A stretch of DNA of 64,000 bases from Phycisphaerales bacterium (GCA_020849105.1 JADLGW010000004.1:1-64000), one strand, 5' to 3'; numbered from the stretch's first letter, positions 53,868 through 62,885 are shown. Made by a program: numbers and translations. Notes: generated by a model from the letters alone, not told the origin.

Positions 53868-53896
53868 TTGAACAACACCGGGCGATCCGCTACAAC
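53868..53896 (+). promoter_or_regulatory. Promoter for the HU gene
   Basis: TTGAAC and TACAAC are separated by exactly 17 bp, with the ATG 47 bp further on. This is the best sigma-70 promoter seen on the plus strand. Confidence 0.65.
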
Positions 53897-53942
53897 GTCG
53901 CCCGTTTCCAACGGAATTCCCCGTCCCCTCCTGGAGAAGACC

Positions 53943-54347
53943 ATGGCGAAGAAGACCGCGAAGAAGTCCACGAAGAAGCCCGCGAAGAAGACCTCCGGCC
54001 GTGCTCCGGCCTCCGCGGGTGCGCCGAAGCCGGCGAAGATCAGCGCCTCGGCCAAGCCGCGCACCAAGGGCGAGGTGTACCGGATCATCGCCGAGAACAA
54101 CGGGCTGTCGCGCAAGCAGGTGGCCGGGGCGTTCGACACGCTCGGGCTCATCGCCGCGGCCGACCTGGGCAAGGGCGTGCCGGTCAACGTCGGCGGGCTG
54201 ATGAAGATCACGGTGCGTCACCGTCCGGCGCGGCCCGCGCGCGACGGGATTGACCCGTTCACGAAGCAGCCGCGGACGTTCGCGGCCAAGCCCGCGTCGA
54301 AGGTCGTGAAGGTCCGCCCCCTGCGGGCCCTGAAGTCGATGGTGTAA
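53943..54347 (+). CDS. hup: HU family DNA-binding protein with lysine-rich N-tail
   Basis: This nucleoid protein has 134 residues. The first ~35 residues are rich in K, A, P and S (KKTAKKSTKKPAKKTSG), like the tail of histone H1. The HU/IHF fold follows, starting TKGEVYRIIAENNGLSRKQVAGAF and ending in the basic arms (NVGGLMKITVRHRPAR). The arm is longer and more basic than in E. coli HU. It would compact DNA or shape the nucleoid. A good promoter and a strong terminator flank it, so it is likely a highly expressed single gene. Confidence 0.9.
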   Translation: MAKKTAKKSTKKPAKKTSGRAPASAGAPKPAKISASAKPRTKGEVYRIIAENNGLSRKQVAGAFDTLGLIAAADLGKGVPVNVGGLMKITVRHRPARPARDGIDPFTKQPRTFAAKPASKVVKVRPLRALKSMV

Positions 54348-54373
54348 ACGCAGCGCCGCAGTCATTCGTGAAG

Positions 54374-54403
54374 GGCGCTCCGGCCGGGCCGGGGCGCCTT
54401 TTT
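54374..54403 (+). terminator. Intrinsic terminator after the HU gene
   Basis: GGCGCTCCGG pairs with CCGGGGCGCC (10 bp with one G-T position, loop CCGGG), followed by five T. Confidence 0.85.
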
Positions 54404-54444
54404 CGATGGGCATTGCCTCCGGACCTGTTGCGTGTGCAACGGCG

Positions 54445-56118
54445 CTACAAGAGCCCGGCGTGCAGGCTGAGGCGGTCCGCGCTCATGACCCGGACCGGCA
54501 CGATGCGGCCGACCAGTGTGTCCGCAGTCTCGGGCGGAACTTCAAGGAACACGATCAGGTCGCCGTCGGTGCGGGCGGTGAGTTGGACCGTGTCACCGGC
54601 TTCCGGCCGGTGTTCGGGGTTCTCCACCGGCCGGAAGCCGGTCCCACCGTTCACGGTCAGCGTCACGGCCCCCGCCTTGCGGAGGTCGGACTTGCTCATG
54701 CCCCCGGCGCGGAGCGACCTGCGGGAGAGCCCCTCGACGAGCACGTCGAAGGTGAGCCCGACCTGCTCCCGCCCGACGCCCTCGCTGATGCGGCCCTGGA
54801 GGGCGAGGAGTTCGTTGTTGCGGCGGCGCTTCACCGCCTCCGGCACGTCGTCGGGCAGTTTGTCGAACGCCGGCGTGCCCGGGCGGGGCGAGTACTTGAA
54901 GATGAAGGCGTTCTTGTAGCGGGCCCGTTCCAGCAGCCGCACGCTGGCGGCGAAGTCCCCGTCCGTCTCCGTCGGGAAGCCCACGATGAAGTCGCCGCTG
55001 ACCATGAGCGGGCGGCCGATCTCCGGCTGGTGCAGGTGGGCCCGGGCGCGGTCCAGAAACTCGACGTACTCCCCGGCCTCGTACCCGCGGTTCATCATCT
55101 TCAGCAGGCGGTTCGATCCCGACTGCGCCGGCACGTGCAGGTAGCGGCAGATACGGGGGTGCTCGCGGATCGCCTCCAGCACGTCGTCTCCGAAGTCGCG
55201 CGGGTAACTGGTGACGAACCGCAGGCGGCGGATGCCCGGCACCTCCTCGTGAATCCTCGCCAGCAGCCCGGCGAAGGTCGTCACCCGCTCGCCCGCGAAC
55301 GGGTCGCGCCGGTGCCCGCCGGCGTAACTGCGCCCCTTCTGCGGCTGCGTCACGCCGCCGAGCGTGACCGCCGCCCCGTGCTCGAACCTGTAATGGTTCA
55401 CCGTCTGCCCGAGGAGCGTGACCTCGACCATCCCGGCGTCGGCGAGCCTGCGGCACTCCTCCACGATGTGGTCCGGCGGGCGGTGGACCTCGGCCCCGCG
55501 GGTGAAGGGCACGACGCAGTAGGTGCAGAACTTGTTGCACCCGCGGGTGATCCGCACGTACGCGGAACGCGAGCCGCCCTCCACCGGCGACACCGCCCGC
55601 GAAAGGTCGAGCAGTTCCAGCGTGTCCTCCGCGGCGGCAAGAGTCGAACTGCGGCGTGACGCCCCGCCCTGGAGCGCGACCTGGCGTGCGGAGACCAACT
55701 CTCCGTCTCTCCGTCTCTCCGCCTCTCCGTCTCTTTCTTCTGTCAGCGCCATCCGCGTCCGCACGGCGTTGTCCAGCAGGTCCGGGAGTTTGTCGAGTTC
55801 ACCCGGGCCGCAGAGCACATCGACGACGGGCATCCGCCGCACCAGGTCCACGCCGTCACGCTCGGCCAGGCAACCGAGCACCCCCACCACAAGCGCCGGT
55901 TCACGCTGCTTGCGGGCGGCCAGTTCCCCGAGGCGCGACCAGACCTTCTGCTCCGCGTGTTCGCGCACGGAGCAGGTGTTGTAGAGCACGACCCCGGCCC
56001 GCCCCGGGTCGGCGGTGAACCCATAGCCGAGCGAGCGGAGGCGCCCGGCCACCAGTTCGGAGTCCAGTTCGTTCATCTGGCAGCCGAAGGTCTCGAGATA
56101 GACGGTGGGCGGGGGCAC
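54445..56118 (-). CDS. miaB: tRNA-2-methylthio-N6-dimethylallyladenosine synthase MiaB
   Basis: This radical SAM enzyme has 557 residues and adds 2-methylthio to i6A37 of tRNA. The N-terminal UPF0004 domain carries three cluster cysteines (ETFGCQMNELDSE, NTCSVREHAE, VLGCLAERDG). The radical SAM motif CNKFCTYC follows, then the VTLLGQTVNHY region and a C-terminal TRAM domain. It is ~100 residues longer than usual: a linker between the first two domains contains an 8-bp microsatellite, a segment near residue 290 (TLGGVTQPQKGRSYAGGHRRD) is inserted, and the TRAM domain holds a palindromic insert (TGFRPVENPEHRPEAG). The GTG at 56118 is the start nearest the domain. Confidence 0.92.
   Translation of the reverse strand: MPPPTVYLETFGCQMNELDSELVAGRLRSLGYGFTADPGRAGVVLYNTCSVREHAEQKVWSRLGELAARKQREPALVVGVLGCLAERDGVDLVRRMPVVDVLCGPGELDKLPDLLDNAVRTRMALTEERDGEAERRRDGELVSARQVALQGGASRRSSTLAAAEDTLELLDLSRAVSPVEGGSRSAYVRITRGCNKFCTYCVVPFTRGAEVHRPPDHIVEECRRLADAGMVEVTLLGQTVNHYRFEHGAAVTLGGVTQPQKGRSYAGGHRRDPFAGERVTTFAGLLARIHEEVPGIRRLRFVTSYPRDFGDDVLEAIREHPRICRYLHVPAQSGSNRLLKMMNRGYEAGEYVEFLDRARAHLHQPEIGRPLMVSGDFIVGFPTETDGDFAASVRLLERARYKNAFIFKYSPRPGTPAFDKLPDDVPEAVKRRRNNELLALQGRISEGVGREQVGLTFDVLVEGLSRRSLRAGGMSKSDLRKAGAVTLTVNGGTGFRPVENPEHRPEAGDTVQLTARTDGDLIVFLEVPPETADTLVGRIVPVRVMSADRLSLHAGLL
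54595..54642. repeat. 18-bp-stem palindrome inside miaB
   Basis: Perfect 18-bp arms (54595-54612 and 54625-54642; core GCTTCCGGCCGGTG) enclose a 12-nt loop. It is translated within the TRAM-domain region as TGFRPVENPEHRPEAG. Such a perfect structure in coding DNA is best explained by an inserted repeat element kept in frame. Confidence 0.85.
55699..55730. repeat. 8-bp microsatellite inside miaB
   Basis: Four units of CTCTCCGT (third unit ends in C) follow one another, in the linker of MiaB that reads ERDGEAERRRDGE. Each gain or loss of one unit would shift the reading frame, because 8 is not a multiple of 3. Confidence 0.85.
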
Positions 56119-56249
56119 GGCGAATCGTAGAAGAGTCCTGTGTCCTGAGTCCGGCCCCCATTGTTCGTGCCCCGGCCTGGGCACCGGAATCGGAACCCTG
56201 GACACCGGACAGTTCTTCGCGAACCACGGCTCTTCTCTAGACTCCCCCC

Positions 56250-57905
56250 ATGTGGCGCGGGATTTCGCTCGCCAACAAGTGCCTGCTGCTGTTCGGCGGG
56301 GCGATCGTGCTCATTGTCCTGCTGGCCCTGGTGGTGCCGTGGGTGCGGATGAACACCCTGGTGGATGACGGGCAACTCCTGCTGTCCCGGCACCACGCGG
56401 ACGTGTGGGAACGGCTGGACGCACAGTCCAGCGATGCCAGCACGTTCCGCGACCCCGGTCCGGACGGGTCCATCGAGTACGCGGGGGTACGGGCCAAGCG
56501 GCTGCGGATCGCCGAGGCCGAGATGCAGGCCCGGAGCGACCGGTTCCTGGAGACCGCCCTGGCAACCTTCCGCGCCGACCCCGGTGCCGACGACCTGCAA
56601 TGGTCCAAATGGGTGGGGGCGGACCGCGAGTACCGGTACGCGCGGGCGGTCCGCGGCGGCGACCCGCCGTCCCTGCGCGGCGTCATCATCCTGGAGCGCC
56701 GGCCGTTCGAGGCGGCGCGGCTGCTGGCGATCAACACCGGGTACCTGCTGGGGGCGGGCTTCGTTGTGCTGGGGATGGCGGTGCTCGTGTTCTACCTGAT
56801 CACCCACAAGATCATCCTGAGCCCGGTGCGGGCGCTGAAGGCGACCGCCCAGCGGGTGCGCGAGGGCGATGTCTCGATCCGCTCGGATATCTCCACGGGC
56901 GATGAGTTCGAGGAACTCTCGCGGACGTTCAACTCGATGCTGGAGGAACTGGAACGGAGCCACGAGCAGCTCCGCAGCATCAACCAGGCCCTGGACGTGA
57001 AACTCACGGAACTGGCCGAGGCGAACTCCGCGCTCTTCGAGGCCGCGCGGCTCAAGGGCGACTTCGTGGCGAGCGTGAGCCACGAACTCCGCACGCCCAT
57101 GAACTCCATCATCGGGTTCGCGGAACTGATGCGGGAACAGGCCCAGGCGGAGGCCGACGCCGGGGACGATTCCTCGCGCCTGTCGAAGCGCATCCGGTAT
57201 GTGGACAACATCATCGCGGCCGGGCGCGGCCTGCTGGACCTGATCAACAACCTGCTGGAGATGGCCCGGATCGAGGCGGGCAAGGCCCAGGTGACGGTGT
57301 CGCCGGTCTCGATGAAAGACACGTGCGAGGGGCTGCTTGGCCTGATGTACCCGCTGGCGCAGCGCAAGGGCATCGAACTCAAACTGGAGGTCGCCGACGG
57401 GCTGCCCATCGTGCACACCGACCTGAAGAAGTTCCAGCAGGTCATCTTCAACTTCCTGAGCAACGCGGTGAAGTTCACGCCGGCGGCCGGGGACGGCCGC
57501 GCCGCGCGCGTGACGCTGCGGGCCGAACTGCTGCCCGGGCGCGGCGGGGAGGGGGCATCGTCCACGGACCGCCTCCGGGTGAGCGTGCTCGACACCGGGC
57601 CGGGGATCAGCCCGGAGGACCAGCAGAGGCTGTTCCAGAAGTTCCAGCAACTCGACGCCGGGCGCACACGCGAGCACGCCGGCACGGGCCTGGGCCTGGC
57701 GATCTGCAAGGAACTGGCGGCGATGCTGCAGGCCGAGATCCAGGTGGTATCCGACCCCGGGCAGGGCTCCATGTTCAGCCTGATCCTGCCGCTGACCCTG
57801 GACACGGAGCGGGTCGCCGAGCAGAAACTGGAGGCCTCGTTCCGTGGCGCGATGGGTGCCGGCCGGGCGTGGACGGCGCCCCCGCCCGCGGCCGCTAAGC
57901 CGTGA
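56250..57905 (+). CDS. Sensor histidine kinase
   Basis: This 551-residue membrane kinase has a first helix (LLLFGGAIVLIVLLALVVPW), a periplasmic sensor part (~35-165), a second helix (LLGAGFVVLGMAVLVFYLI) and a HAMP domain (RVREGDVSIRSDISTGDEF). A coiled region leads to the H-box SVSHELRTPMNSIIGF with the phosphorylated histidine, N-box NFLSNAVKFTP, and the ATP-binding motifs DTGPGIS and GTGLGLAI. The cognate response regulator is not in the window. The start is divergent from miaB. Its end overlaps the convergent YraN gene by 11 bp. Confidence 0.9.
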   Translation: MWRGISLANKCLLLFGGAIVLIVLLALVVPWVRMNTLVDDGQLLLSRHHADVWERLDAQSSDASTFRDPGPDGSIEYAGVRAKRLRIAEAEMQARSDRFLETALATFRADPGADDLQWSKWVGADREYRYARAVRGGDPPSLRGVIILERRPFEAARLLAINTGYLLGAGFVVLGMAVLVFYLITHKIILSPVRALKATAQRVREGDVSIRSDISTGDEFEELSRTFNSMLEELERSHEQLRSINQALDVKLTELAEANSALFEAARLKGDFVASVSHELRTPMNSIIGFAELMREQAQAEADAGDDSSRLSKRIRYVDNIIAAGRGLLDLINNLLEMARIEAGKAQVTVSPVSMKDTCEGLLGLMYPLAQRKGIELKLEVADGLPIVHTDLKKFQQVIFNFLSNAVKFTPAAGDGRAARVTLRAELLPGRGGEGASSTDRLRVSVLDTGPGISPEDQQRLFQKFQQLDAGRTREHAGTGLGLAICKELAAMLQAEIQVVSDPGQGSMFSLILPLTLDTERVAEQKLEASFRGAMGAGRAWTAPPPAAAKP

Positions 57906-58317
57906 CGGCGCTGACGTGGTGGCGGGCGCTGGCGCGGGCCCTCAGGCCCGCGGGCCATTCCACGGCGACGACATCGATGCGCAGGGGCCGGCCCTCCCAG
58001 CCGTTGGCGCGGGCGAGGTAGCGGGCGATGGCCAGGAGTTTCCGTCGCTTGCGGCTGTGGACCGACGCCTCGGGCCGCAGCGACGACCGGCCCCGTCCGG
58101 GGCGGCGGGTCTTCACCTCCACGATGACGATGGTCCGCCCGTCGGGGTCTTCGCACACAAGGTCGGCCTCGCCGGCGGGGCAGACGGCGTTCCGGGCCAG
58201 GACCCGGTAGCCCTGGCGTCGCAGCAGGCGCTCGGCCTCGCGTTCGCCCTCGCGTCCCAGCGCCAGGTGGGCGGGCGGGCGCAGCACGGAGAACAACCGG
58301 CGGAGCCTGATGAACAC
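57895..58317 (-). CDS. yraN: YraN/UPF0102 family endonuclease-like protein
   Basis: This 140-residue protein belongs to UPF0102, an uncharacterised family with a PD-(D/E)XK nuclease fold. The motif GREGEREAERLLRRQGYRVLARN is followed by GEADLVCEDPDGRTIVIVEVKTRR (the D..ExK site) and SRKRRKLLAIARYLARANG. The end carries LRIDVVAVEW. It is a common housekeeping gene of unknown role. The gene sits 11 bp downstream of the parvulin-like lipoprotein gene on the same strand. Confidence 0.88.
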   Translation of the reverse strand: MFIRLRRLFSVLRPPAHLALGREGEREAERLLRRQGYRVLARNAVCPAGEADLVCEDPDGRTIVIVEVKTRRPGRGRSSLRPEASVHSRKRRKLLAIARYLARANGWEGRPLRIDVVAVEWPAGLRARASARHHVSAVTA

Positions 58318-58328
58318 CGCCGGCCCCC

Positions 58329-59564
58329 TTAGCGCGTCTTCCAGTACCGGTCGCCGGCGATCTCCAGCAGACGGCCTGTCATGTCGTCGAACCCGCTGAC
58401 GTGGGCGCGGCTCTTGAGGCCCTCCAGGTACCGTTCCAGGACTTCATCCCGCTTGCGCTGCCCGACGATCACGAGGATCTTCCGCTGCACCTTCGGGTCC
58501 GAGAGGAGTTCGTGGACGACGTCGATCGACTCCAGTTTCATCCACACGGTGAAGTCACCGACGCGGATCGGGGTCTGGGTCCACTGGCCCGGCGCCAGCC
58601 CGTGCGCGGCGTCGTTCATCTCCGCCTGCGCAAAGAGCCGGGCCTGGGCGTAGTCGCCGCTGAGGGGGCGCACGTCGCGCCCCGCATCGGCGCGGTTCGA
58701 GGTGTTGGCGTCCATCGCGGCGACCCGCTCGAACGGCTCCCCCCGGTCCAGGGCCGATTGCACAGCGCGGACCGCCTCCTCGTTGCGTGTGAGCACGCGC
58801 ACGAGGCGGAAGGTCGCCGTCGGGTCGGGGTTGAACTCCTTCTGGTTCACCTCGTAGTAGAACCGGATGTCCTGCCAGGTGACGATGGCACGCTTGAAGA
58901 CCTGCTCGTTGATCTGGTGCTGGATGAGCGCTTCACGCTCCCTGTCCCGCACCCAGTCCTCGACGCTCTTGCCCTCGGTGCGGAGTTTTCGCTCCAGCAG
59001 CACCCGGGAGCCACTGGCCTCGCGCCGCGCCTCCTCACGTTTCTCGTCCAGGTAGTGCTTCAGGCCGACCTTGAACTGCGGCTGAAGGCTGGCACGGGCC
59101 TCGGCCTCGATCAGTTCGTCGTTCACGATCCGATCAACCGACCCCCGGATGAGGGTTCGGGCGGCCTTGGTCCACTCGTCCAGGGTGATCCTGGGCGTCC
59201 GGGCCATGCGCGTCAGCCGATCGGCCAGCCCCTGGTCAAGAACCTCTGACGCGAAGATCGGCCGGCCGTTTACATCGCCCACCTTGGAATCCACGACGAC
59301 CGCATCAGGGCCGGGCTCCGGGGCTGGGCCGTTGGCGGGGGCGACCGGCAGGCCACCGGGGCCCGCATCCTCGGAAGCGACCAGCATCGACCCGTGGTGC
59401 ACGGCGACAGGGGACGCGGGGCCGGTGACAGTCACCACCCGGCGCGGTGAGCGAGAGTCCCCCGTCGCACCGTCGTCTTCGAGCAACATCCCCCGCCCGG
59501 AGCCCCGGCAACCAGCAAGCACGGTCGATGCCAAGATGAGGAGAAGAGCGCTGCGCGTCGTCAT
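58329..59564 (-). CDS. Parvulin-like peptidyl-prolyl isomerase lipoprotein (SurA-type)
   Basis: This 411-residue lipoprotein has the lipobox STVLAGCRG. A long N-terminal part with Pro and Gly (~20-90) is followed by a SurA-like chaperone helical domain (~100-230, with FASEVLDQGLADRLTRMAR and INDELIEAEAR-like stretches) and one parvulin-type region at ~235-370 (DIRFYYEVNQKEFNP ... GEPFERVAAMDANTS). It would help outer-membrane or periplasmic proteins fold. The ATG at 59564 is chosen from the signal sequence. Catalytic parvulin residues cannot be assigned with certainty, so it may act only as a chaperone. Confidence 0.78.
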   Translation of the reverse strand: MTTRSALLLILASTVLAGCRGSGRGMLLEDDGATGDSRSPRRVVTVTGPASPVAVHHGSMLVASEDAGPGGLPVAPANGPAPEPGPDAVVVDSKVGDVNGRPIFASEVLDQGLADRLTRMARTPRITLDEWTKAARTLIRGSVDRIVNDELIEAEARASLQPQFKVGLKHYLDEKREEARREASGSRVLLERKLRTEGKSVEDWVRDREREALIQHQINEQVFKRAIVTWQDIRFYYEVNQKEFNPDPTATFRLVRVLTRNEEAVRAVQSALDRGEPFERVAAMDANTSNRADAGRDVRPLSGDYAQARLFAQAEMNDAAHGLAPGQWTQTPIRVGDFTVWMKLESIDVVHELLSDPKVQRKILVIVGQRKRDEVLERYLEGLKSRAHVSGFDDMTGRLLEIAGDRYWKTR

Positions 59565-59665
59565 GCGATGGTCCCGGTCTCGACGGCCAGAGGGCAACGT
59601 TACCCGGCCCGGGGGTGGTCTACCACGCACCGCCTAACATTTACCCGCACGAAAGGAATACACGA

Positions 59666-60205
59666 ATGTCTGATCCCGGCCGGCAGGGGGAAGCCCCAAA
59701 GATCATCGTGGACACCGACTGGAAGTCCCAGGCCCAGGCCGAGAAGCAGCGCCTGGCGGAGGCTGAGGCCAAGAAGAAACCGCCCCCTGCCGCGGTGCCG
59801 GGTGCGGGAACCGAGCCTGAGAACCCCGATCTGGGGGGTGCCCCGGGCGAGCCCCCCGTGGCGAACTTCGAGGAACTGCTGCGGCTGCTGACCTCGCAGG
59901 CGCTCCTGTACATGGGAGCGTACCCGGACCCTGAAACCGGGCGTGCGGTGGTCTCACTGGAGATGGCCAAACTGCACATCGACCTGCTCGGGGTTCTCGA
60001 AGACAAGACGAAGAACAACCTCTCCCAGCGGGAGACCTCACTCCTGACCCGGATGCTCTACGAACTGCGGATGCACTATGTAGAGATGACCAAGGCTGTT
60101 GCCAAGGCGGTCGAGGAGGGCCGGATGAATCCGCGCACACCGGGCGGGCCGGGCGCGATCGCCGGTACGGGCCGGGCCGCGCGGCCCGAACCCAAGCCCG
60201 GATAA
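59666..60205 (+). CDS. DUF1844 domain protein
   Basis: This 179-residue protein has a charged, low-complexity N-terminus (WKSQAQAEKQRLAEAEAKKKPPP) and a DUF1844 core: FEELLRLLTSQALLYMGAYP, VVSLEMAKLHIDLLGVLEDKTKNNL and ETSLLTRMLYELRMHYVEM. The domain is common in planctomycetes, deltaproteobacteria and acidobacteria, and has no known function. The ATG at 59666 fits an AAAGGAA upstream. It is divergent from the parvulin-like gene. Confidence 0.88.
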   Translation: MSDPGRQGEAPKIIVDTDWKSQAQAEKQRLAEAEAKKKPPPAAVPGAGTEPENPDLGGAPGEPPVANFEELLRLLTSQALLYMGAYPDPETGRAVVSLEMAKLHIDLLGVLEDKTKNNLSQRETSLLTRMLYELRMHYVEMTKAVAKAVEEGRMNPRTPGGPGAIAGTGRAARPEPKPG

Positions 60206-60324
60206 CCCGGGGGAATTCTGCCCCACCGGATCGACCGTACACGTCGCGTGCCGCCTCCTGCGCACGGTGCTCATGCCAGAGTCCCGCGGCTCCGATCCCC
60301 GCTCTCCGGATGGGAGGAGCACCG

Positions 60325-61668
60325 ATGCACGACTCTGTCACCACGCCCCGCCCCGGCGGGCGGGAAGTTCTCGGGCCCATGACCAGCACGGTCGTCGCCG
60401 CCTCGGTGTTCGTCGCCACCGCGGCGTACCTGGATGCCCAGTGGCCGCGGGTCGAGGCTCTGGGCGCCCCGCTGGGGCTATGGGCGGTGGCCGGCGCGGC
60501 GGCTGGGGTGGCATACCTGCGTGCGCGGAAGGCGGGCGGGGGTTCTGCCGTATTCTCGCCGCTCTCCGGCCGGCTCTCCCGCCTGGTCCCCGGGGCCTAC
60601 ACGTTCATCAAGCGCGTTGCGCTGGCGGCCGGATTCACGGATCGAACGATTGAACGGGTTGAATCGGCGTGGATCGGGCGGATGGATCGGGGCTGCGCGT
60701 CGGCACCCCTGCTGATCGGCCTCGACGTCGCTCCGGCCCTGGGCACCGCGATCATGGGCGCCCCTGCATCGGCCCCGGTTCGGTGGATCGATCTTGGCAC
60801 CTCCGGCGCCCCCGCCCAGCACCTGCCCCTCGACGCGGTCGTGTCGGTCCGCGGCGGGTTGCTGCTGATCACGACCCGTGAATCCGACGACAGTGAGGCG
60901 GCGTGGTACGACTGGTCACGGTCTCGCCCGCTCGGCTATTCATCCGTGTTCCCGCTGCGTGTGGACCCCAGCCGCGTCACCCTGGGTGATGCGGAGGCCG
61001 CGGAGGCCGCGCCGGGCGCGGTCGCGGCGCTCGCGGTGGCGGCCGCGGCCCTGTCGCGCAGCCCCTGGCGGCTGACGCTCCCGGACCGCCTTGCAGGACG
61101 GCGGGCGGTGAGCGCGGGCGTGATCGGGAAATCCATGTCGCGCCTGGGGGAGGTCGGCCTTGATGAGTCCTGCCCGGAGAGCCTGCGCAGACCGGCTCTG
61201 CGCGCGGCATCGGCGTACCTGTCAACGGCCGAAGGGGTCAACCCGGAGTTCCGGCAGAGCGTGGCCCGGGCGGCGGTCGGCGTGCTCCCGGAAGAGCCCG
61301 AACCGCTGCTGCGGCTGGCGGCATCGTTCTTCGCCGCGCTCAACGATGAGGCGGGCTTTGAGGCGTGCATCGCCGCGGACCGGCTCGTGCGGGCCGGGAA
61401 CCCGGAGCCCATACTGAACCACCTGGCGTTCCTGCAGTCCGAAGTGGAACTGGGCTTGCCCACACCCGCGACGCTCGGGCGCGTGGCCGCGGGGATCACC
61501 CTGGTCTGTGCGTGCGCCCCCGCCGAGCGCGGGCCGTACATGCGGGACGATCTGCTGGACGACCTGCGATACTCCGGCTGGCTGGTGGGGCGCGACCAGG
61601 ACCGGGCGGTGCTCATCGAACTGTTCCGCCGGCTCGGGCACGAGGCCCCTCTCAAGGCGGCGGCGTAG
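60325..61668 (+). CDS. Uncharacterised protein with N-terminal membrane segments
   Basis: This 447-residue protein has two hydrophobic stretches near residues 19-34 and 49-66 (TSTVVAASVFVATAAYL; LGLWAVAGAAAGVAYL). The remainder is soluble: a middle part with APVRWIDLGTSGAPAQHLPLDAV and ESDDSEAAWYDWSRSRPLG, and a helical C-terminal half. No family is recognised. GGAGGA before the ATG at 60325 decides the start over an ATG at 60310. Confidence 0.65.
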   Translation: MHDSVTTPRPGGREVLGPMTSTVVAASVFVATAAYLDAQWPRVEALGAPLGLWAVAGAAAGVAYLRARKAGGGSAVFSPLSGRLSRLVPGAYTFIKRVALAAGFTDRTIERVESAWIGRMDRGCASAPLLIGLDVAPALGTAIMGAPASAPVRWIDLGTSGAPAQHLPLDAVVSVRGGLLLITTRESDDSEAAWYDWSRSRPLGYSSVFPLRVDPSRVTLGDAEAAEAAPGAVAALAVAAAALSRSPWRLTLPDRLAGRRAVSAGVIGKSMSRLGEVGLDESCPESLRRPALRAASAYLSTAEGVNPEFRQSVARAAVGVLPEEPEPLLRLAASFFAALNDEAGFEACIAADRLVRAGNPEPILNHLAFLQSEVELGLPTPATLGRVAAGITLVCACAPAERGPYMRDDLLDDLRYSGWLVGRDQDRAVLIELFRRLGHEAPLKAAA

Positions 61669-61681
61669 ACCAGGGGGCGGG

Positions 61682-61972
61682 TCAGCCCTCGATATCGAGT
61701 TTGGGCCGGCCGACGGCCCTGGCCGCCCCGCTTGGCGTGTACGACGGATGCTCCTGGCGGTCCTCGCGGGCCTGTTCCTGGTCATTGCCGGCCAGGTGGC
61801 GCACGGCCTCCAGCGTCTCGGCCTCCACCGTCACGGTGTCGTGCTGATCCTTGCGGAGCCTGGCCTGGCGCGGGTCGGCGCGTTCGGCCTTCTTCCGCTC
61901 CCCCGCTTCGATGCGCTCAGCCTGGCCGGCGCCCGCGATCGACTGGGCCACGTTGGTGCCGATCGTGCTCAC
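61682..61972 (-). CDS. Small charged protein of unknown function
   Basis: This 96-residue protein begins with GTG (STIGTNVAQSIAGAGQAERI) and is highly charged and probably mostly helical (AGERKKAERADPRQARLRKDQHD, AETLEAVRHLAGNDQEQ). It ends GRPKLDIEG. It ends 13 bp before the stop of the convergent gene at 60325-61668. Regular codon bias supports a real gene. A small anti-sigma or adaptor role is possible but nothing proves it. Confidence 0.5.
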   Translation of the reverse strand: MSTIGTNVAQSIAGAGQAERIEAGERKKAERADPRQARLRKDQHDTVTVEAETLEAVRHLAGNDQEQAREDRQEHPSYTPSGAARAVGRPKLDIEG

Positions 61973-62050
61973 GGGAACGCTATCGACGCGGCCGCTCGCC
62001 CGGCTGCACTTCCCGGCGACGATGACCGGTTACAGGACCGGCATGATCGC

Positions 62051-62836
62051 TCAGGTGCCGATCAGGTTCACACCGCAGTCGACGTACAGGGTCTCCCCCG
62101 TCACCGCCGCGGACAGGTCGCTGGCCAGGTAGACCGCGGCGCCGCCCACATCGCTCCCCTCGACATTGCGCCGCATCGGGGCCCGGTCCGCGGTGCGTTC
62201 CGCCATGGTGTCCGTACCGCCGACAGCCGATGACGCCAGCGTCCGCAGGTAGCCGCCGGAGATCGAGTTCACCCGGATGCCGTCGGCCCCGAGTTCCGCG
62301 GCAAGGTACCGGGCGGTGCACTCCAGGGCGGCCTTGGCCACGCCCATGACGTTGTAGCCGGGGACAACCTTTTCCGCCCCGTAGTAGGACATCGCCATGA
62401 TGGCCCCCCCACCGCTGCGGGCCATGATCGGGCGGACCCGCTGGGCCAGCGCCAGCAGCGTGTAGGCGGAGATGTCCACCGCCTGGAGAAACGCGGCCCG
62501 CGGAGTCTCGGCGAACTTGCCGGGCTGGAGCCACTGCCGGTCGGCGAAGGCGATGGAGTGAACCAGGAAGTGCATGGCATCAAATTTTTCGGAGTATCCG
62601 GCGATCGCGGCCTCGATGTCGGCGTCACTCCCGGCGTCCATGGCCGTCATCCAGGCGCTGCCCTGGCCCATTTCCTCCAGGGATCGGCGGGTGCGGCGCT
62701 CGTTCTTCTCACCCGGCAAGCATGTGAATGCGCAGCGGGCCCCGTTGTCCGTGAGAGCCTTGGCAATGTGCCAGGCGTACGACCGCTCGTTGGCGACGCC
62801 GACGATGAGCCCTGTTTTCCCGGTAAGCAAACCCAT
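62051..62836 (-). CDS. fabI: Enoyl-ACP reductase FabI
   Basis: This SDR-type enzyme has 261 residues and reduces enoyl-ACP in fatty acid elongation with NAD(P)H. It starts MGLLTGKTGLIVGVANERSYAW, the FabI cofactor motif. The catalytic tyrosine and lysine lie in YNVMGVAK (Y-x6-K), and SYYGAEK carries the second conserved tyrosine. The end TGETLYVDCGVNL is typical. AGGAGG lies 5 bases before the ATG at 62836. It is divergent from nadC (49 bp). Confidence 0.94.
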   Translation of the reverse strand: MGLLTGKTGLIVGVANERSYAWHIAKALTDNGARCAFTCLPGEKNERRTRRSLEEMGQGSAWMTAMDAGSDADIEAAIAGYSEKFDAMHFLVHSIAFADRQWLQPGKFAETPRAAFLQAVDISAYTLLALAQRVRPIMARSGGGAIMAMSYYGAEKVVPGYNVMGVAKAALECTARYLAAELGADGIRVNSISGGYLRTLASSAVGGTDTMAERTADRAPMRRNVEGSDVGGAAVYLASDLSAAVTGETLYVDCGVNLIGT

Positions 62837-62885
62837 GCGAGCCTCCTGACTCGCCCAGTGTACGCCCTCCCGTACCATCTCCACG

